DNA from: BTUB01 sp964392765
Lineage (GTDB): Bacteria > Babelota > Babeliae > Babelales > Vermiphilaceae
DNA length: 43,186 nucleotides
Assembly (NCBI GenBank): GCA_964392765.1
Contig: CAYMRF010000006.1
Span: forward strand, 1 to 43,186
Reading direction: 5' to 3'
The notes beneath the pieces are model-generated. The model was given only the letters and a program-made list of their open reading frames with translations, was not told the origin of the DNA and made no database searches. The first letter of the stretch is position 1; each line of letters starts with the position of its first letter. Below are positions 32,278 through 40,415 of this stretch, piece after piece. Both the position numbers and the translations under genes were made by a program.

Positions 32278-33324
32278 ATGAATAATATGTCTTTGAAAGC
32301 AAAATACTCAGCGATAGCTTTGATTATAATTATGAGTCTTGGAACAGAAGCCCATGGCATGGGCATCGGCGAATTAATGGGCGCCTTTACTAGGTCGAAT
32401 ACGTTTGTAAAGGCAGCTGATGAAACTATGAAGGCGATGGCCAAACAAGCTGAGAGAATGGCCGGAAAAGCTGCAAAGAAGGCTGCAGAAAGCAATGCTA
32501 CAACAGCAGTTGTCGCAAGTGCGAGTATGGGGAGCGCATTAGTTCCTGTATTAGCAGTCTATGCGGCGGTTAGTGGTGGTCTTTATGTTTTTAATAAGCA
32601 TGTAGATCATCATCTTGCATCCAAAAAAACTGAAGGAAATATCATTTCTAATTTTGGTGGGCATTATTGTTGCAATGAAACAGATAACAAAAGATATACG
32701 TGTTACATGAGAGGCGCTAAGCCAATCGTGCTCACTAAGCAAGATCAAGAAAGAAAACACTTATATTTTGCTCGATTAGAAAACAATAAAGCCGCTTTAA
32801 TCACCGAATTAGAAAATAAAATTATTAAAATTTTACATCCTCAGGATATTGCGATTCCTCTGCCAACTCAAGAAAGCGCTGACAACGTTAAGGATATTGA
32901 TTCTAAACTTGTACGAGATGCGGCCCACTTTGCTCTTATGGGAACACTTCGCAAAGTTGCCGTTGCAGACAGCTCGCATTCCTCTAGCTCCGTTCCCAAC
33001 TCAAAACATTTTGATGCTCTTGCTGTAAAAGTAATCGCACACAGTGTACATGCCGCTGAAAACGTGTTTGCAGCAAAACTCGAAGCCCTCAAAGCAAAAC
33101 AATTGCAAGAAGAAAACGACTGGCAAAAAGAGCTAGAAAATGCAAAAGCGCAGACTACCAAGGCTAAAGAACTCATTGCACCAAAGGAGATTATTGAACA
33201 AAGCACAGAATCGCGCCGCACTATCTCTCCGTTACGCGCAAGAGTTCAAAACAAAAGTTCACAAATACTTGAGTTACAAAAAGAGATAGCGAAAATGAAC
33301 GAGCTATTGCAGCCCAAAACTTGA
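32278..33324 (+). CDS. exported protein with membrane helix and long C-terminal coiled coil
   Basis: Unrecognised 348-residue protein. AAGG precedes the ATG. The signal peptide ends EAHG-MGIGE. Residues about 40-75 are Ala/Lys-rich (KAADETMKAMAKQAERMAGK), followed by a membrane helix (MGSALVPVLAVYAAVSGGLYV), a Cys-bearing patch (GGHYCCNETDNKRYTCYM) and long coiled coils (ARLENNKAALITELENKIIK; EALKAKQLQEENDWQKELEN; QNKSSQILELQKEIAKMNEL). It shares the exported coiled-coil layout with both neighbours. Function unknown. Confidence 0.75.
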   Translation: MNNMSLKAKYSAIALIIIMSLGTEAHGMGIGELMGAFTRSNTFVKAADETMKAMAKQAERMAGKAAKKAAESNATTAVVASASMGSALVPVLAVYAAVSGGLYVFNKHVDHHLASKKTEGNIISNFGGHYCCNETDNKRYTCYMRGAKPIVLTKQDQERKHLYFARLENNKAALITELENKIIKILHPQDIAIPLPTQESADNVKDIDSKLVRDAAHFALMGTLRKVAVADSSHSSSSVPNSKHFDALAVKVIAHSVHAAENVFAAKLEALKAKQLQEENDWQKELENAKAQTTKAKELIAPKEIIEQSTESRRTISPLRARVQNKSSQILELQKEIAKMNELLQPKT

Positions 33325-33371
33325 GCATTTCAGAAGACATTCTCGCGTGCATTCAGTATCTCAGAAAATAA

Positions 33372-33399
33372 CTGACAAATAGCTAAAGTTGTGTAGAAT
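33372..33399 (+). promoter_or_regulatory. sigma70-type promoter of the 33455 gene
   Basis: -35 CTGACA (33372-33377), 16-base spacer starting AATAG, -10 TAGAAT (33394-33399). Third copy of the TGACAAATAG promoter also at 11364 and 13644. Confidence 0.65.
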
Positions 33400-33454
33400 A
33401 TCCTCTGCCCTAATCACTCGCTATAAAACAAAATAAATAAACAAAGGAAAAAAT

Positions 33455-34123
33455 ATGAATAAATTATTGGTAACAGCAAGTAAAGGTTTAGCTCTCGCTT
33501 TATTGGGACTTACTTTGTCCTCAAACATTAATTGCATGGACAGTGGCGGCGATTATGCAGATTGGTCTGAGGGCTCCGACCAACCACGTCCACAACAAAA
33601 TTGGCCTGAAGCACCGTTCGAATCTACAGAGCCTTCTGTTTCTGCTTTTGATATAAACGATCCACTCAATTCACCTCGCGGATTTTTACTCGCATCTTTA
33701 AAAAATGCAGTAGCAGTTACCGGTGGAGTTATAGTAGGTGGCGTTATTGCAGGACCTGCCGGATCTGCTGCAGGTGTTGTTGTAGCACTTAATCGCGATA
33801 AAATCGGAGATACAATCTTAGAGAGCTTGCAAAGTGGTAAGGTAAAAGAACTACAGGCTGATAACAAAAAAGTTCGCGACTCTATAGCAGCACTTACTCA
33901 AGAATCAGCTGCACAAAAGCAAAAAACTGATCAATTAATATCTTCACTTAAAGAAAAAGCAAAAGAAATATCACCTCTTCGCCGCCAAGTCGAAAAGAAA
34001 GATCTTGAGATTCAAGCCAGAGATGTCCAACTAAAAGAAATGGAAACGAAAATGCAACGTATGCAAGCAGAATTGCAGCAGCAGCAGCGTTACGCAGTAT
34101 CTTGTCAATCTGATCGTTATTAA
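33455..34123 (+). CDS. exported protein with Gly-zipper helix and coiled coil
   Basis: Unrecognised 222-residue protein. AAAGGA precedes the ATG. The signal peptide ends NINC-MDSGG. An acidic, Pro-rich section (EGSDQPRPQQNWPEAPFEST) is followed by a glycine-zipper membrane segment (VTGGVIVGGVIAGPAGSAAG) and a C-terminal coiled coil (about residues 125-215: VKELQADNKKVRDSIAALTQ; KEMETKMQRMQAELQQQQ). Closed by a strong terminator. It could insert into the envelope through the Gly-zipper; this is inference. Confidence 0.78.
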   Translation: MNKLLVTASKGLALALLGLTLSSNINCMDSGGDYADWSEGSDQPRPQQNWPEAPFESTEPSVSAFDINDPLNSPRGFLLASLKNAVAVTGGVIVGGVIAGPAGSAAGVVVALNRDKIGDTILESLQSGKVKELQADNKKVRDSIAALTQESAAQKQKTDQLISSLKEKAKEISPLRRQVEKKDLEIQARDVQLKEMETKMQRMQAELQQQQRYAVSCQSDRY

Positions 34124-34138
34124 TTTTTATTAGGTTCA

Positions 34139-34186
34139 AAAAAATACAGCGTGACCTTTGGTAAAATAATCACGCTGTATTTTTTT
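34139..34186. terminator. bidirectional terminator between converging genes
   Basis: Arms AAAATACAGCGTGA / TCACGCTGTATTTT with A-run before and T-run after, between the 33455 gene (plus) and the 34199 gene (minus). Confidence 0.85.
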
Positions 34187-34198
34187 GAAATTATATAA

Positions 34199-34879
34199 TT
34201 ATCTTTGTTTACCTTTTTCAATCTCAAGATAACGCGCAAGTTCAGTAAACCCCCTTCGCTGCGTCCAATCAATAATAGTTCTCCCTTCAACAATCTTATC
34301 AATCTTTGCACCTGCAGCAACGAGCTTTTCAACCACTGATCTCTTGCCATTATAAGCCGCTTCCCAAAGGGGCGTGCGTCCCTTTCCATCTTCTGGATTT
34401 GGATTTGCACCTGCCCTCACAAGAGTTTCCACGATTTCTACTTGTCCATATACACTCGCTAACGCAAGCACACTTCTATTTTCTTCTGCAGGATTCTGCC
34501 AATTAAAATCGAGATTTTTCTTATCTTTCACAAGTCTTGATACTGCTTCTTTATTATTAGCCATAACCTCTTGATATAATTCTGCGCCGCTTTCAAGACG
34601 CGCTTTTGCAGCCTTATGCCATGCGGCCACGGATGGAGTACTCATAAGTGCTGGCTTTCTGGATTTCAACCGATCTGCCACTTGAAGAGCGTGTGCGGTA
34701 TAATGAAATCCATTAAGCACCACCATCAATCCTGATGCCTCAACATTTTGCTTTACTAAGAAAATCTCTGTCTCACGCAGTGAATTTTGAGCGAATCCTA
34801 AGGGCACTTCTTCCATTTCCATACTGATTATTGGCGTGGCGATCGCTAAAGCTAACAGTATAATTTTAGAATTTTTCAT
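34199..34879 (-). CDS. exported ankyrin-repeat protein (YTAxALxVADR module)
   Basis: A 226-residue protein. The signal peptide ends PIIS-MEMEE. The N-terminal module GFHYTAHALQVADRLKSRK ... PSVAAWHKAAKARLESG is shared with the next upstream gene. Ankyrin repeats follow: VLALASVYGQVEIVETLVRA-GANPN, TPLWEAAYNGKRSVVEKLVA-AGAKID and TIIDWTQRRGFTELARYLEI. It is probably co-transcribed with 34911-35618 (31-base gap). The target protein is unknown. Confidence 0.87.
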   Translation of the reverse strand: MKNSKIILLALAIATPIISMEMEEVPLGFAQNSLRETEIFLVKQNVEASGLMVVLNGFHYTAHALQVADRLKSRKPALMSTPSVAAWHKAAKARLESGAELYQEVMANNKEAVSRLVKDKKNLDFNWQNPAEENRSVLALASVYGQVEIVETLVRAGANPNPEDGKGRTPLWEAAYNGKRSVVEKLVAAGAKIDKIVEGRTIIDWTQRRGFTELARYLEIEKGKQR

Positions 34880-34910
34880 GCGAAGCCTCTTTAATTTGTT
34901 GCCGATAATG

Positions 34911-35618
34911 TTACCTACGTTTTTTTCGTGCTGGCTCTTCTTGAATGCCTGCAGGTGCTTTTCTTTTTACTTCTTCGTTTTCCAGGACTTCAGCAGCTAA
35001 TGTATACCCTAAATACTTAAGGTGTGGAATGTCGCATTCTCCAATCTCTGCTCCGGCATCAAGCAATGCTCTTACCAACTCATGATTTCCTGAAGTTGAT
35101 GCCAACCATAATGGCGTACATTTAATGCCCTTATCGGCTATAGCTGAATTTGCCCCCATGCTGGTTAATCTTAATGCTAAAGGAGTATATCTATTAAACG
35201 TTGCAACATAAAGAGGAGTCATCCCCAGCACATCGTCTTGACCATTCAAATCAAGATTTTTTCTCTTGAGAAGCAAATCTATTTTTTTTGTTTCTGTTGG
35301 CATCCAGCAATGCTTTCTTAAAAGCTCACCGTGCTTCAATCTTTTTCTTGCATTGGCACACCATTTAATTACTGCAGGCTCTTGAACAAGATGAGATTTG
35401 CCTTTCATTCGATCGGCTACATCTAAAGCATTTGCCGTATAAGGCAATGATTCAAAAAATGATATTAACTTGCGTGGCGTAATAGTATCTTCTTGAGCAA
35501 GAAGCCCTTGCGCAATTTTGCTCATATTAGGATGCAGCGATCTTAAATCTTCCATCGCAAAAATGCCCGAGCCAGTTACTACACTTACAATTAATATCAT
35601 GTTTTTTAATGTTTTCAT
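34911..35618 (-). CDS. exported ankyrin-repeat protein, paralogue of 34199
   Basis: A protein of about 235 residues. The ATG at 35618 (MKTLKNMILIVSVVTGSGIF, cleavage before MEDLRS) is preferred over the upstream frame to 35666, whose extra residues break the signal peptide. The N-terminal module SLPYTANALDVADRMKGKS ... PAVIKWCANARKRLKHG matches the neighbour. Ankyrin repeats: TPLYVATFNRYTPLALRLTS-MGANS and TPLWLASTSGNHELVRALLD-AGAEIGECD. It ends in a basic tail RKAPAGIQEEPARKKRR. Confidence 0.85.
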   Translation of the reverse strand: MKTLKNMILIVSVVTGSGIFAMEDLRSLHPNMSKIAQGLLAQEDTITPRKLISFFESLPYTANALDVADRMKGKSHLVQEPAVIKWCANARKRLKHGELLRKHCWMPTETKKIDLLLKRKNLDLNGQDDVLGMTPLYVATFNRYTPLALRLTSMGANSAIADKGIKCTPLWLASTSGNHELVRALLDAGAEIGECDIPHLKYLGYTLAAEVLENEEVKRKAPAGIQEEPARKKRR

Positions 35619-35734
35619 GAAAGATCCAGAAGTTACTGTATAAAAATTTGATAACATGCTTTTCATAATAAAGAATTTTTATTAAAGTTGAACCACTTAT
35701 TTAAGACTATGATCAATTCTAAGGGAAAACTAAC

Positions 35735-36223
35735 ATGAAACTCTACACGGCACTTGTTTCGTTACTACTTATTTCACCTTTTGCTATAAATGCTATGCAA
35801 TCTGTTGAAGATTATGAAGATGAGGATTGGGATCTTGTACTGCAAACTCATAATGAGCAAGAAGACAAAGGTAAAAGAATAGAGCAATTTCGCTTTTCAC
35901 GGCACGCTCTCGATCGCATGAAAGAACGTAAAGTTGGTGAAAAAAATGCTTCTTTTGCAGCAGCCAATGGACATCGATATCCCACTGACAAAAGTAAAAC
36001 CAAAACACTACGCGTGGACTTTAAAAAAGAAATTGGGGTTATTGTTGATGATTCAAGCAATGTGGTGATTACCGTTTTAAATATGAACAAAGAGCGGCTT
36101 CATGCGATGCTAGAATCCATCAAACAAAAAAAATATGCCCCTCCGGCTCCAAAAGTAGTAACGCCTCCCGTGAGATCTACCCACCCAGACACAATGGCTG
36201 AGCTTGATGCGTTTAAATTGTAG
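35735..36223 (+). CDS. exported DUF4258-like protein
   Basis: A 162-residue protein. The signal peptide ends AINA-MQSVED. After an acidic stretch comes a DUF4258-like domain (about residues 50-115): FRFSRHALDRMKERKVGEKN, AAANGHRYP and a strand pair ending SSNVVITVLNMN. The H-A-x-x-R-M-x-x-R pattern is typical of this family, which occurs as stand-alone proteins and as toxin tips of polymorphic toxins. A Pro-rich tail follows. The next ankyrin gene starts inside its last codons. Toxicity is not shown by sequence. Confidence 0.7.
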   Translation: MKLYTALVSLLLISPFAINAMQSVEDYEDEDWDLVLQTHNEQEDKGKRIEQFRFSRHALDRMKERKVGEKNASFAAANGHRYPTDKSKTKTLRVDFKKEIGVIVDDSSNVVITVLNMNKERLHAMLESIKQKKYAPPAPKVVTPPVRSTHPDTMAELDAFKL

Positions 36224-36971
36224 AAAATTGGTAATCCTTCTTATCGGGTTCGGGCATCTTGCATGCGCAATGCAAAAACAAGCTTCAAAAACAGAGCTGG
36301 TCTTAATTGCAACAACGTATAATGATACGAGAGACCTGTATAATGCCGTTGAGGGAAATGACGCGACTAAAGCCTCTGAAATATTAGAGGCAACAGAAGC
36401 TGATCCGAATAGCATTACGTGTGTTACTCACGGGTATCGCCCTCAAAGCATGCTCTGCATTGCCGTAAGAAATAGAAATGAAGTTCTTGTGGATCTCTTA
36501 TTGGAAAATGACGCAAAACCCAATCTAAAATCTCCTTTAAGCTCGGAGTATCCTCTTGATACTGCAGTGTTGACAAGAAATATTCGTCTTACAAGAAGAC
36601 TCTTGAGAGCCGGAGCATCTTTTAATAAGTGGCAAACAAGAGAAGCAAGAATTTCTCGCGCAAATCACACCATTATTAATGCTGCAACCGTAAGAGATAA
36701 TTGCGAAATTCTTAAAATGCTTCTTGATGCGGGTGCACCTATTAATACTCGGCATCCTGAATATAGACACACTGCGCTCATGATGGCAGCATGGTGGGGG
36801 AATACATCCAACGTTCAATTTTTATTAGAACAAGGCGCAAACGCAACATTTAGAAATTCTGATCAGTTAAGCGCTTTAGATTTAGCAAAATCCAAGGGTT
36901 ATCAAGAAATAATTTTTATGCTTGAAGCGCGATATAATCCATGTAAAAAATTTAAATGTGAACCAATTTAG
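36207..36971 (+). CDS. exported ankyrin-repeat protein overlapping the DUF4258-like gene
   Basis: A 254-residue protein. The ATG at 36207 follows a TTG at 36204, and the gene overlaps the upstream one by 17 bases, so translation is probably coupled. The signal peptide ends LACA-MQKQA. Ankyrin repeats: LYNAVEGNDATKASEILEAT, MLCIAVRNRNEVLVDLLLEN, PLDTAVLTRNIRLTRRLLRA-GASF, TIINAATVRDNCEILKMLLD-AGAPI, TALMMAAWWGNTSNVQFLLE-QGANA and a last partial repeat ALDLAKSKGYQEIIFMLEA. A protein-binding partner for its neighbour is one possibility. Confidence 0.87.
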   Translation: MRLNCRKLVILLIGFGHLACAMQKQASKTELVLIATTYNDTRDLYNAVEGNDATKASEILEATEADPNSITCVTHGYRPQSMLCIAVRNRNEVLVDLLLENDAKPNLKSPLSSEYPLDTAVLTRNIRLTRRLLRAGASFNKWQTREARISRANHTIINAATVRDNCEILKMLLDAGAPINTRHPEYRHTALMMAAWWGNTSNVQFLLEQGANATFRNSDQLSALDLAKSKGYQEIIFMLEARYNPCKKFKCEPI

Positions 36972-36986
36972 TATCAAGGAATAAAC

Positions 36987-37478
36987 ATGAAAAATCTTTT
37001 AATAATTTTTTTTATTTCATTTCCATTCGTAAGCTTTGCAGAAAATATCGAATTCCAAATAAAAAATTTAAAAACGATACGCTTGCAAAAAATGAAAGAA
37101 CTATCAGAGCTTGCAACGACCATCACCGAAAAAAATAAGCTTCTTCATACAATTGTCCGATTGGCCGACGATCAAATCAGCTCAAAGAAGGGTTGTCAAA
37201 ATGAAAATATGAACACCGAAAATATTTCAGCATCTCTTGATCATTTTGATAATAAATTTAACGCAGCGACTAAAGATCACAAAAATATTAAAGGCTTTTT
37301 AGTTAAAGAGCTTATAAAAGAGCAAAAGAAAGGCGTTAACAATTTTGAATCTTTGAAATTTGCCGTCGTTAGATTTACTCATGAATACGATTTCTTAAAA
37401 GCACTTGTTGAAAAATATGAAGAAACCCAACAAGAACTTATAGACATTGATCAAAAATTAGAAGATTTAAATAAATAA
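36987..37478 (+). CDS. exported helical protein, paralogue of 40646-41173
   Basis: Unrecognised 163-residue protein. AAGGAA precedes the ATG. The signal peptide ends SFA-ENIEFQ. The mature part is entirely helical: LKTIRLQKMKELSELATTIT, NISASLDHFDNKFNAATKDH, FLVKELIKEQKKGVNNFESL and LVEKYEETQQELIDIDQKLE. The gene at 40646 shares the blocks KM..LSELA..I.EK..LLH.IV and YEE.QQELI.IDQKLEDL. The next gene begins 12 bases downstream. Function unknown. Confidence 0.8.
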   Translation: MKNLLIIFFISFPFVSFAENIEFQIKNLKTIRLQKMKELSELATTITEKNKLLHTIVRLADDQISSKKGCQNENMNTENISASLDHFDNKFNAATKDHKNIKGFLVKELIKEQKKGVNNFESLKFAVVRFTHEYDFLKALVEKYEETQQELIDIDQKLEDLNK

Positions 37479-37490
37479 ATTAGGACTTGC

Positions 37491-37763
37491 ATGCCACTAA
37501 AATCACGTTATGAAATTCTGAAAGATTTCTTTTTTTACTACGGATGTATATGGAGCGTTATCTATGCGCTACAAATAATGAGCCATATCACAGGTAAAAA
37601 AATACCCTATAGTGACATGGTTGAAAACCCTTATTCTTTTTTTGCTGCATTACTATTCGTTTTAATCCTACAACCGTATTTTAATGAATGGGCAAGACCC
37701 AAGACAATTGCTGATTATTTTCCTAACGCTGACAAGGAACCACAATGGACAATCAAGAAATAA
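37491..37763 (+). CDS. small two-helix membrane protein
   Basis: Unrecognised 90-residue protein without a signal peptide. AGGAC precedes the ATG. Two hydrophobic segments: FFFYYGCIWSVIYALQIMSH and PYSFFAALLFVLILQPYF, followed by a soluble tail (NEWARPKTIADYFPNADKEP). The end overlaps the next gene by 19 bases. Its layout is similar to the small protein at 40075-40275, which sits in the second paralogous block. Confidence 0.65.
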   Translation: MPLKSRYEILKDFFFYYGCIWSVIYALQIMSHITGKKIPYSDMVENPYSFFAALLFVLILQPYFNEWARPKTIADYFPNADKEPQWTIKK

Positions 37764-38269
37764 TTATTCCATTTCACAAGGAAGGCATGAAGGCTGGCTT
37801 AGCAGTATGTTTCTTTATGATCGTGATGCTGACAGGCTTTTTTTATCTTAGTAATGGCTTATATAAATACCTGGGCCATTACATCACCTTTTTCTTGCAA
37901 AGCATCATTGTTTTAACTCTTGTGCTCTTGATAATCGGATTTATTTCGGTGCTTCTTCTTAAAAACGAGCCTGAAGATCTAGCAAAATTCACTAATAAAG
38001 GGGTTTGGGTTCGTGATTTTGGATTTATACCGTGGGAAGATATTGCAACACTTGATAAGTTCCAATACGGAACCCCGTTGATTAATATCGGCATTCGAGT
38101 GAATGATTCCTACAAACTGTTCAAGCAAGCTTCTTTCAACGGCAAGATGGCAATCTTCTGGTCTAAAATATTTGGATATCCACCAATAATCATTGCCCAC
38201 TTAGAAATGGACCATGAACAGATAATAGCTTTTGCGCATAGATTTATGGAAAATGATAATAAAAATTAA
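37745..38269 (+). CDS. membrane protein of the STM3941/PH-like type
   Basis: A 174-residue protein. Two membrane helices (GLAVCFFMIVMLTGFFYL; ITFFLQSIIVLTLVLLIIGF) precede a soluble domain with NKGVWVRDFGFIPWEDIATL, NIGIRVNDSYKLF and a late helix (HLEMDHEQIIAFAHRFM). The order 'two helices, then G-x-I-PW-D-I' is typical of the STM3941-like bacterial PH-domain proteins; assigned by pattern only. It overlaps the upstream gene by 19 bases and converges with 38266-38874 by four. Confidence 0.6.
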   Translation: MDNQEIIIPFHKEGMKAGLAVCFFMIVMLTGFFYLSNGLYKYLGHYITFFLQSIIVLTLVLLIIGFISVLLLKNEPEDLAKFTNKGVWVRDFGFIPWEDIATLDKFQYGTPLINIGIRVNDSYKLFKQASFNGKMAIFWSKIFGYPPIIIAHLEMDHEQIIAFAHRFMENDNKN

Positions 38270-38874
38270 ACTTCAAGAATTTTTGCAATCTCAAGATGCT
38301 GCATCTCTTGTGCATAATCAAGCGCTGTTTTATTATCCATTGAATTAATGGCAGATTTATCTGCGCCTGCTTGCAATAAGAGAATCACGGCTTCTTTATT
38401 GCCGCGATATGCAGCAACCATAAGAGCGCTCCAATCGCCCCAAATTTTGGGCGATCCATCGATATGCGCGCCGTGAGTTATCAATTCTTGAATGATAGCA
38501 ATCGGTGCGCCAGAATTAATTGCATGAGAAAGTAAAGAGAGATTGCGAACATTCGCGCGCTTATCATCGCCATCTTTAATTATTGGAGACTCAGTAAAAT
38601 TATGAGGACTTGCACCAGCTTCAAGCAATATTTGAACTGCCCTTAAAGAACCACTATCAATTGCATATCGCAAAACAGGCTTGCCGCCATGAGGTTGATC
38701 GCGCCATGCAACATCATTTACGCAAGCTCCTGTTTTTATAAGCATTTGCATTTCAGTGATATTAGCTTCTGCAGAAGCCCACATGAGAGGAGTTTCCTCA
38801 GCATTACATAAATCGATGGGGGAAAAAGAAATAAGAACAAATAATGAAAGTAATTTTAACTTAGAAGTAATCAT
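38266..38874 (-). CDS. exported ankyrin-repeat protein
   Basis: A 202-residue protein. The signal peptide MITSKLKLLSLFVLISFSPI ends near CNA-EETPL. It is almost entirely ankyrin repeats: TPLMWASAEANITEMQMLIK-TGACV, VLRYAIDSGSLRAVQILLEA-GASPH, LLSHAINSGAPIAIIQELIT-HGAHI, SALMVAAYRGNKEAVILLLQ-AGADK and a final TALDYAQEMQHLEIAKILEV. Unlike most exported proteins here, the residue after the cleavage site is not Met. Confidence 0.87.
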   Translation of the reverse strand: MITSKLKLLSLFVLISFSPIDLCNAEETPLMWASAEANITEMQMLIKTGACVNDVAWRDQPHGGKPVLRYAIDSGSLRAVQILLEAGASPHNFTESPIIKDGDDKRANVRNLSLLSHAINSGAPIAIIQELITHGAHIDGSPKIWGDWSALMVAAYRGNKEAVILLLQAGADKSAINSMDNKTALDYAQEMQHLEIAKILEV

Positions 38875-39391
38875 AAGAATCCCATTTTATAAACTTATAA
38901 TTCATTAAAAATTGATTGGCCAGCCAGTCATTTCTGAATGAAATGACTGGCGTCCCCTCGAAGACCAACTTCTTGAAGGCTCAATTCAGTTTGTACCATT
39001 TCACACCCTTGAAACAGTATGTTCATCTTTAGGAATTTATCTATAGTCTCAAGTCTCAACAATTTATTAAAAATTTTAAAATCGATTTTTATGCGTATTC
39101 TATTATGTTTTTTGATTGTTTTTAGGATTGATTCTGAAAATCTTATCTTGTGCGAATAAGACGATCTGAAAGATATATCCACAATGCAACCCTGTAAAGT
39201 TTTTCTTTAACTTTTACTTTTATTTTGGTAGTTTAGCTCAATCAAATGAAGCACCAGGAGATGGTAATAAGCAGCAAGGCATTTAACAACAATACTCTGA
39301 GGATCTCAATGTAATACTCCGGATTGCGGGGTAGTAAAAAGCAAAACAACTCAGTACATTTTTTTATTCTCATATTATTAGCTAGGAAAAT
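38875..39391. other. 517-base spacer without a supported gene
   Basis: It holds a hairpin/direct repeat at 38923-38950 and AT-rich sequence. A minus-strand frame 38928-39182 exists but includes the repeat and has no family features. At 39228-39275 a stretch containing GTTTAGCTCAATC and GAAGCACC looks vaguely like a decayed tRNA D-arm, but no anticodon or T-arm can be drawn. The promoter of the 39392 gene should lie at the right end. Confidence 0.5.
38923..38950. repeat. 28-base hairpin repeat, left copy
   Basis: Arms GCCAGTCATTT and AAATGACTGG(C). The same sequence with two mismatches lies at 43113-43140 in the same orientation, directly at the 3' end of tRNA-Lys. The left copy is followed by CGTCCCC, matching the bases next to the CCA end of tRNA-Glu. 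Confidence 0.75.
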
Positions 39392-40078
39392 ATGAAGAAA
39401 CTCTTATTTTTAACACTATTATTCATGCCCATTCTCAACAATTCGATGGAATTAGTTCCACTCGATGTCAATAGCAAAGAAGAAGCATTGAAACTCTACT
39501 CAGACAACAAGAAATTTTACGTAGAAGATAACAATGCGGCATATCGCGTTGAAAAACATAATCTAAATCCATTGCTCCAAGAAGTTATTAAACGCGGCGC
39601 TATGGGAAAATTTAAAGATGCCGGCTATATTCGCGTCAACAAATTGGAGGAAGGACGGTATGAACTTCTTGCTAAAGTACGCGGAGATGGTGGTGGGCCA
39701 TGGGGGGCATGGGTTATGTATAACTTAACTAAAACAACCATTTACAGCGCAGCCGGAATTGCTGCGGGCGCTACTATTGGTGGCATTGTTGCAGCCTCAG
39801 GAGGTACCGCTGCAGCTCCTCTGGTTGCAGGAGCAGGTGCGGCTACAGGCAAAGCTATCGGAACAGGACTTGGAATGGCCGCTGCATCAAGTACCAGCGT
39901 GGGAATCGCTGGAGCCGGAGTTGCCGGGGGCATTGTAAATGCGGCTGGGGCACAAACGGTTGGAACGGTTGCTGGTGGACTTCTGGCATCAACTGGAAGC
40001 GCAGCAGGAGTCATCGCAGCAGTTGAAGGAGCTTCTCTTTTTGTAGGCGCGATATTTGCGGGGCCATGGTGTCCATGA
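39392..40078 (+). CDS. exported protein with long Ala/Gly-rich membrane-active region
   Basis: Unrecognised 228-residue protein. AGGAAAAT precedes the ATG. The signal peptide ends NNS-MELVPL. Residues about 20-110 are a soluble domain (EEALKLYSDNKKFYVEDNNA; YIRVNKLEEGRYELLAKVRG). Residues about 117-225 are a continuous Ala/Gly-rich hydrophobic stretch with repeated small-residue spacing (GIAAGATIGGIVAASGGTAA; GIAGAGVAGGIVNAAG), ending GPWCP. Such glycine-zipper stretches occur in bacteriocins and pore or membrane-inserting proteins. The next gene starts in an ATGA overlap. Confidence 0.75.
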   Translation: MKKLLFLTLLFMPILNNSMELVPLDVNSKEEALKLYSDNKKFYVEDNNAAYRVEKHNLNPLLQEVIKRGAMGKFKDAGYIRVNKLEEGRYELLAKVRGDGGGPWGAWVMYNLTKTTIYSAAGIAAGATIGGIVAASGGTAAAPLVAGAGAATGKAIGTGLGMAAASSTSVGIAGAGVAGGIVNAAGAQTVGTVAGGLLASTGSAAGVIAAVEGASLFVGAIFAGPWCP

Positions 40079-40275
40079 ACATATTACCAGCAAGATTCTT
40101 AAGGGATGTTGGTATTTATTCCATCGTCTACAGTCTTTCATTAGTAATATGCCAATTTTTATCGATACATTCTGAAATATTTGCATTGAAAACAGAAATA
40201 AACATTTTATATTTTGCCTTGGGTTGGTTAGCAATGAGTTATTTCATGCAATATTTTGGGGTATGGCAAGAATAA
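40075..40275 (+). CDS. small two-helix membrane protein
   Basis: A protein of 66 residues. The start codon overlaps the upstream stop (ATGA), so the ATG at 40075 is preferred to 40066. Two hydrophobic stretches (GIYSIVYSLSLVICQFLSI; NILYFALGWLAMSYFMQYF) are joined by a short charged loop. Its layout recalls 37491-37763. Coupling to the Ala/Gly-rich protein suggests they act together, for example as a membrane partner or protector; this is inference. Confidence 0.6.
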   Translation: MNILPARFLRDVGIYSIVYSLSLVICQFLSIHSEIFALKTEINILYFALGWLAMSYFMQYFGVWQE

Positions 40276-40415
40276 TTAGAATGTTGGATAACCCATCCAT
40301 AATCTGACATAAAAATGAATGGCTCGATAAACCAAACAACAATTAATACAATGCTCTCGGTATAAAAGTCGGGGGCACTAGATTCTGAAAAATTGCGTTA
40401 AATACTAACATTATT

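Noticed and set aside
38928..39182. 84-codon minus-strand frame in the spacer before the Ala/Gly-rich gene
   Set aside because: It includes the 28-base repeat, has no ribosome site, signal peptide or family feature, and an odd Ile/Lys/Phe composition typical of AT-rich noise.
39228..39290. Possible 4.5S RNA or tRNA-like structure (ACCAGG, AAGCAGC, AAGGCA; GTTTAGCTCAATC)
   Set aside because: The elements resemble both SRP RNA and a tRNA D-arm, but the conserved tetraloop stem, anticodon arm and T-arm cannot be drawn.
39742..40014. Ala/Pro-rich minus-strand frame
   Set aside because: Shadow of the Ala/Gly-rich gene on the plus strand; low complexity keeps the opposite frame open.
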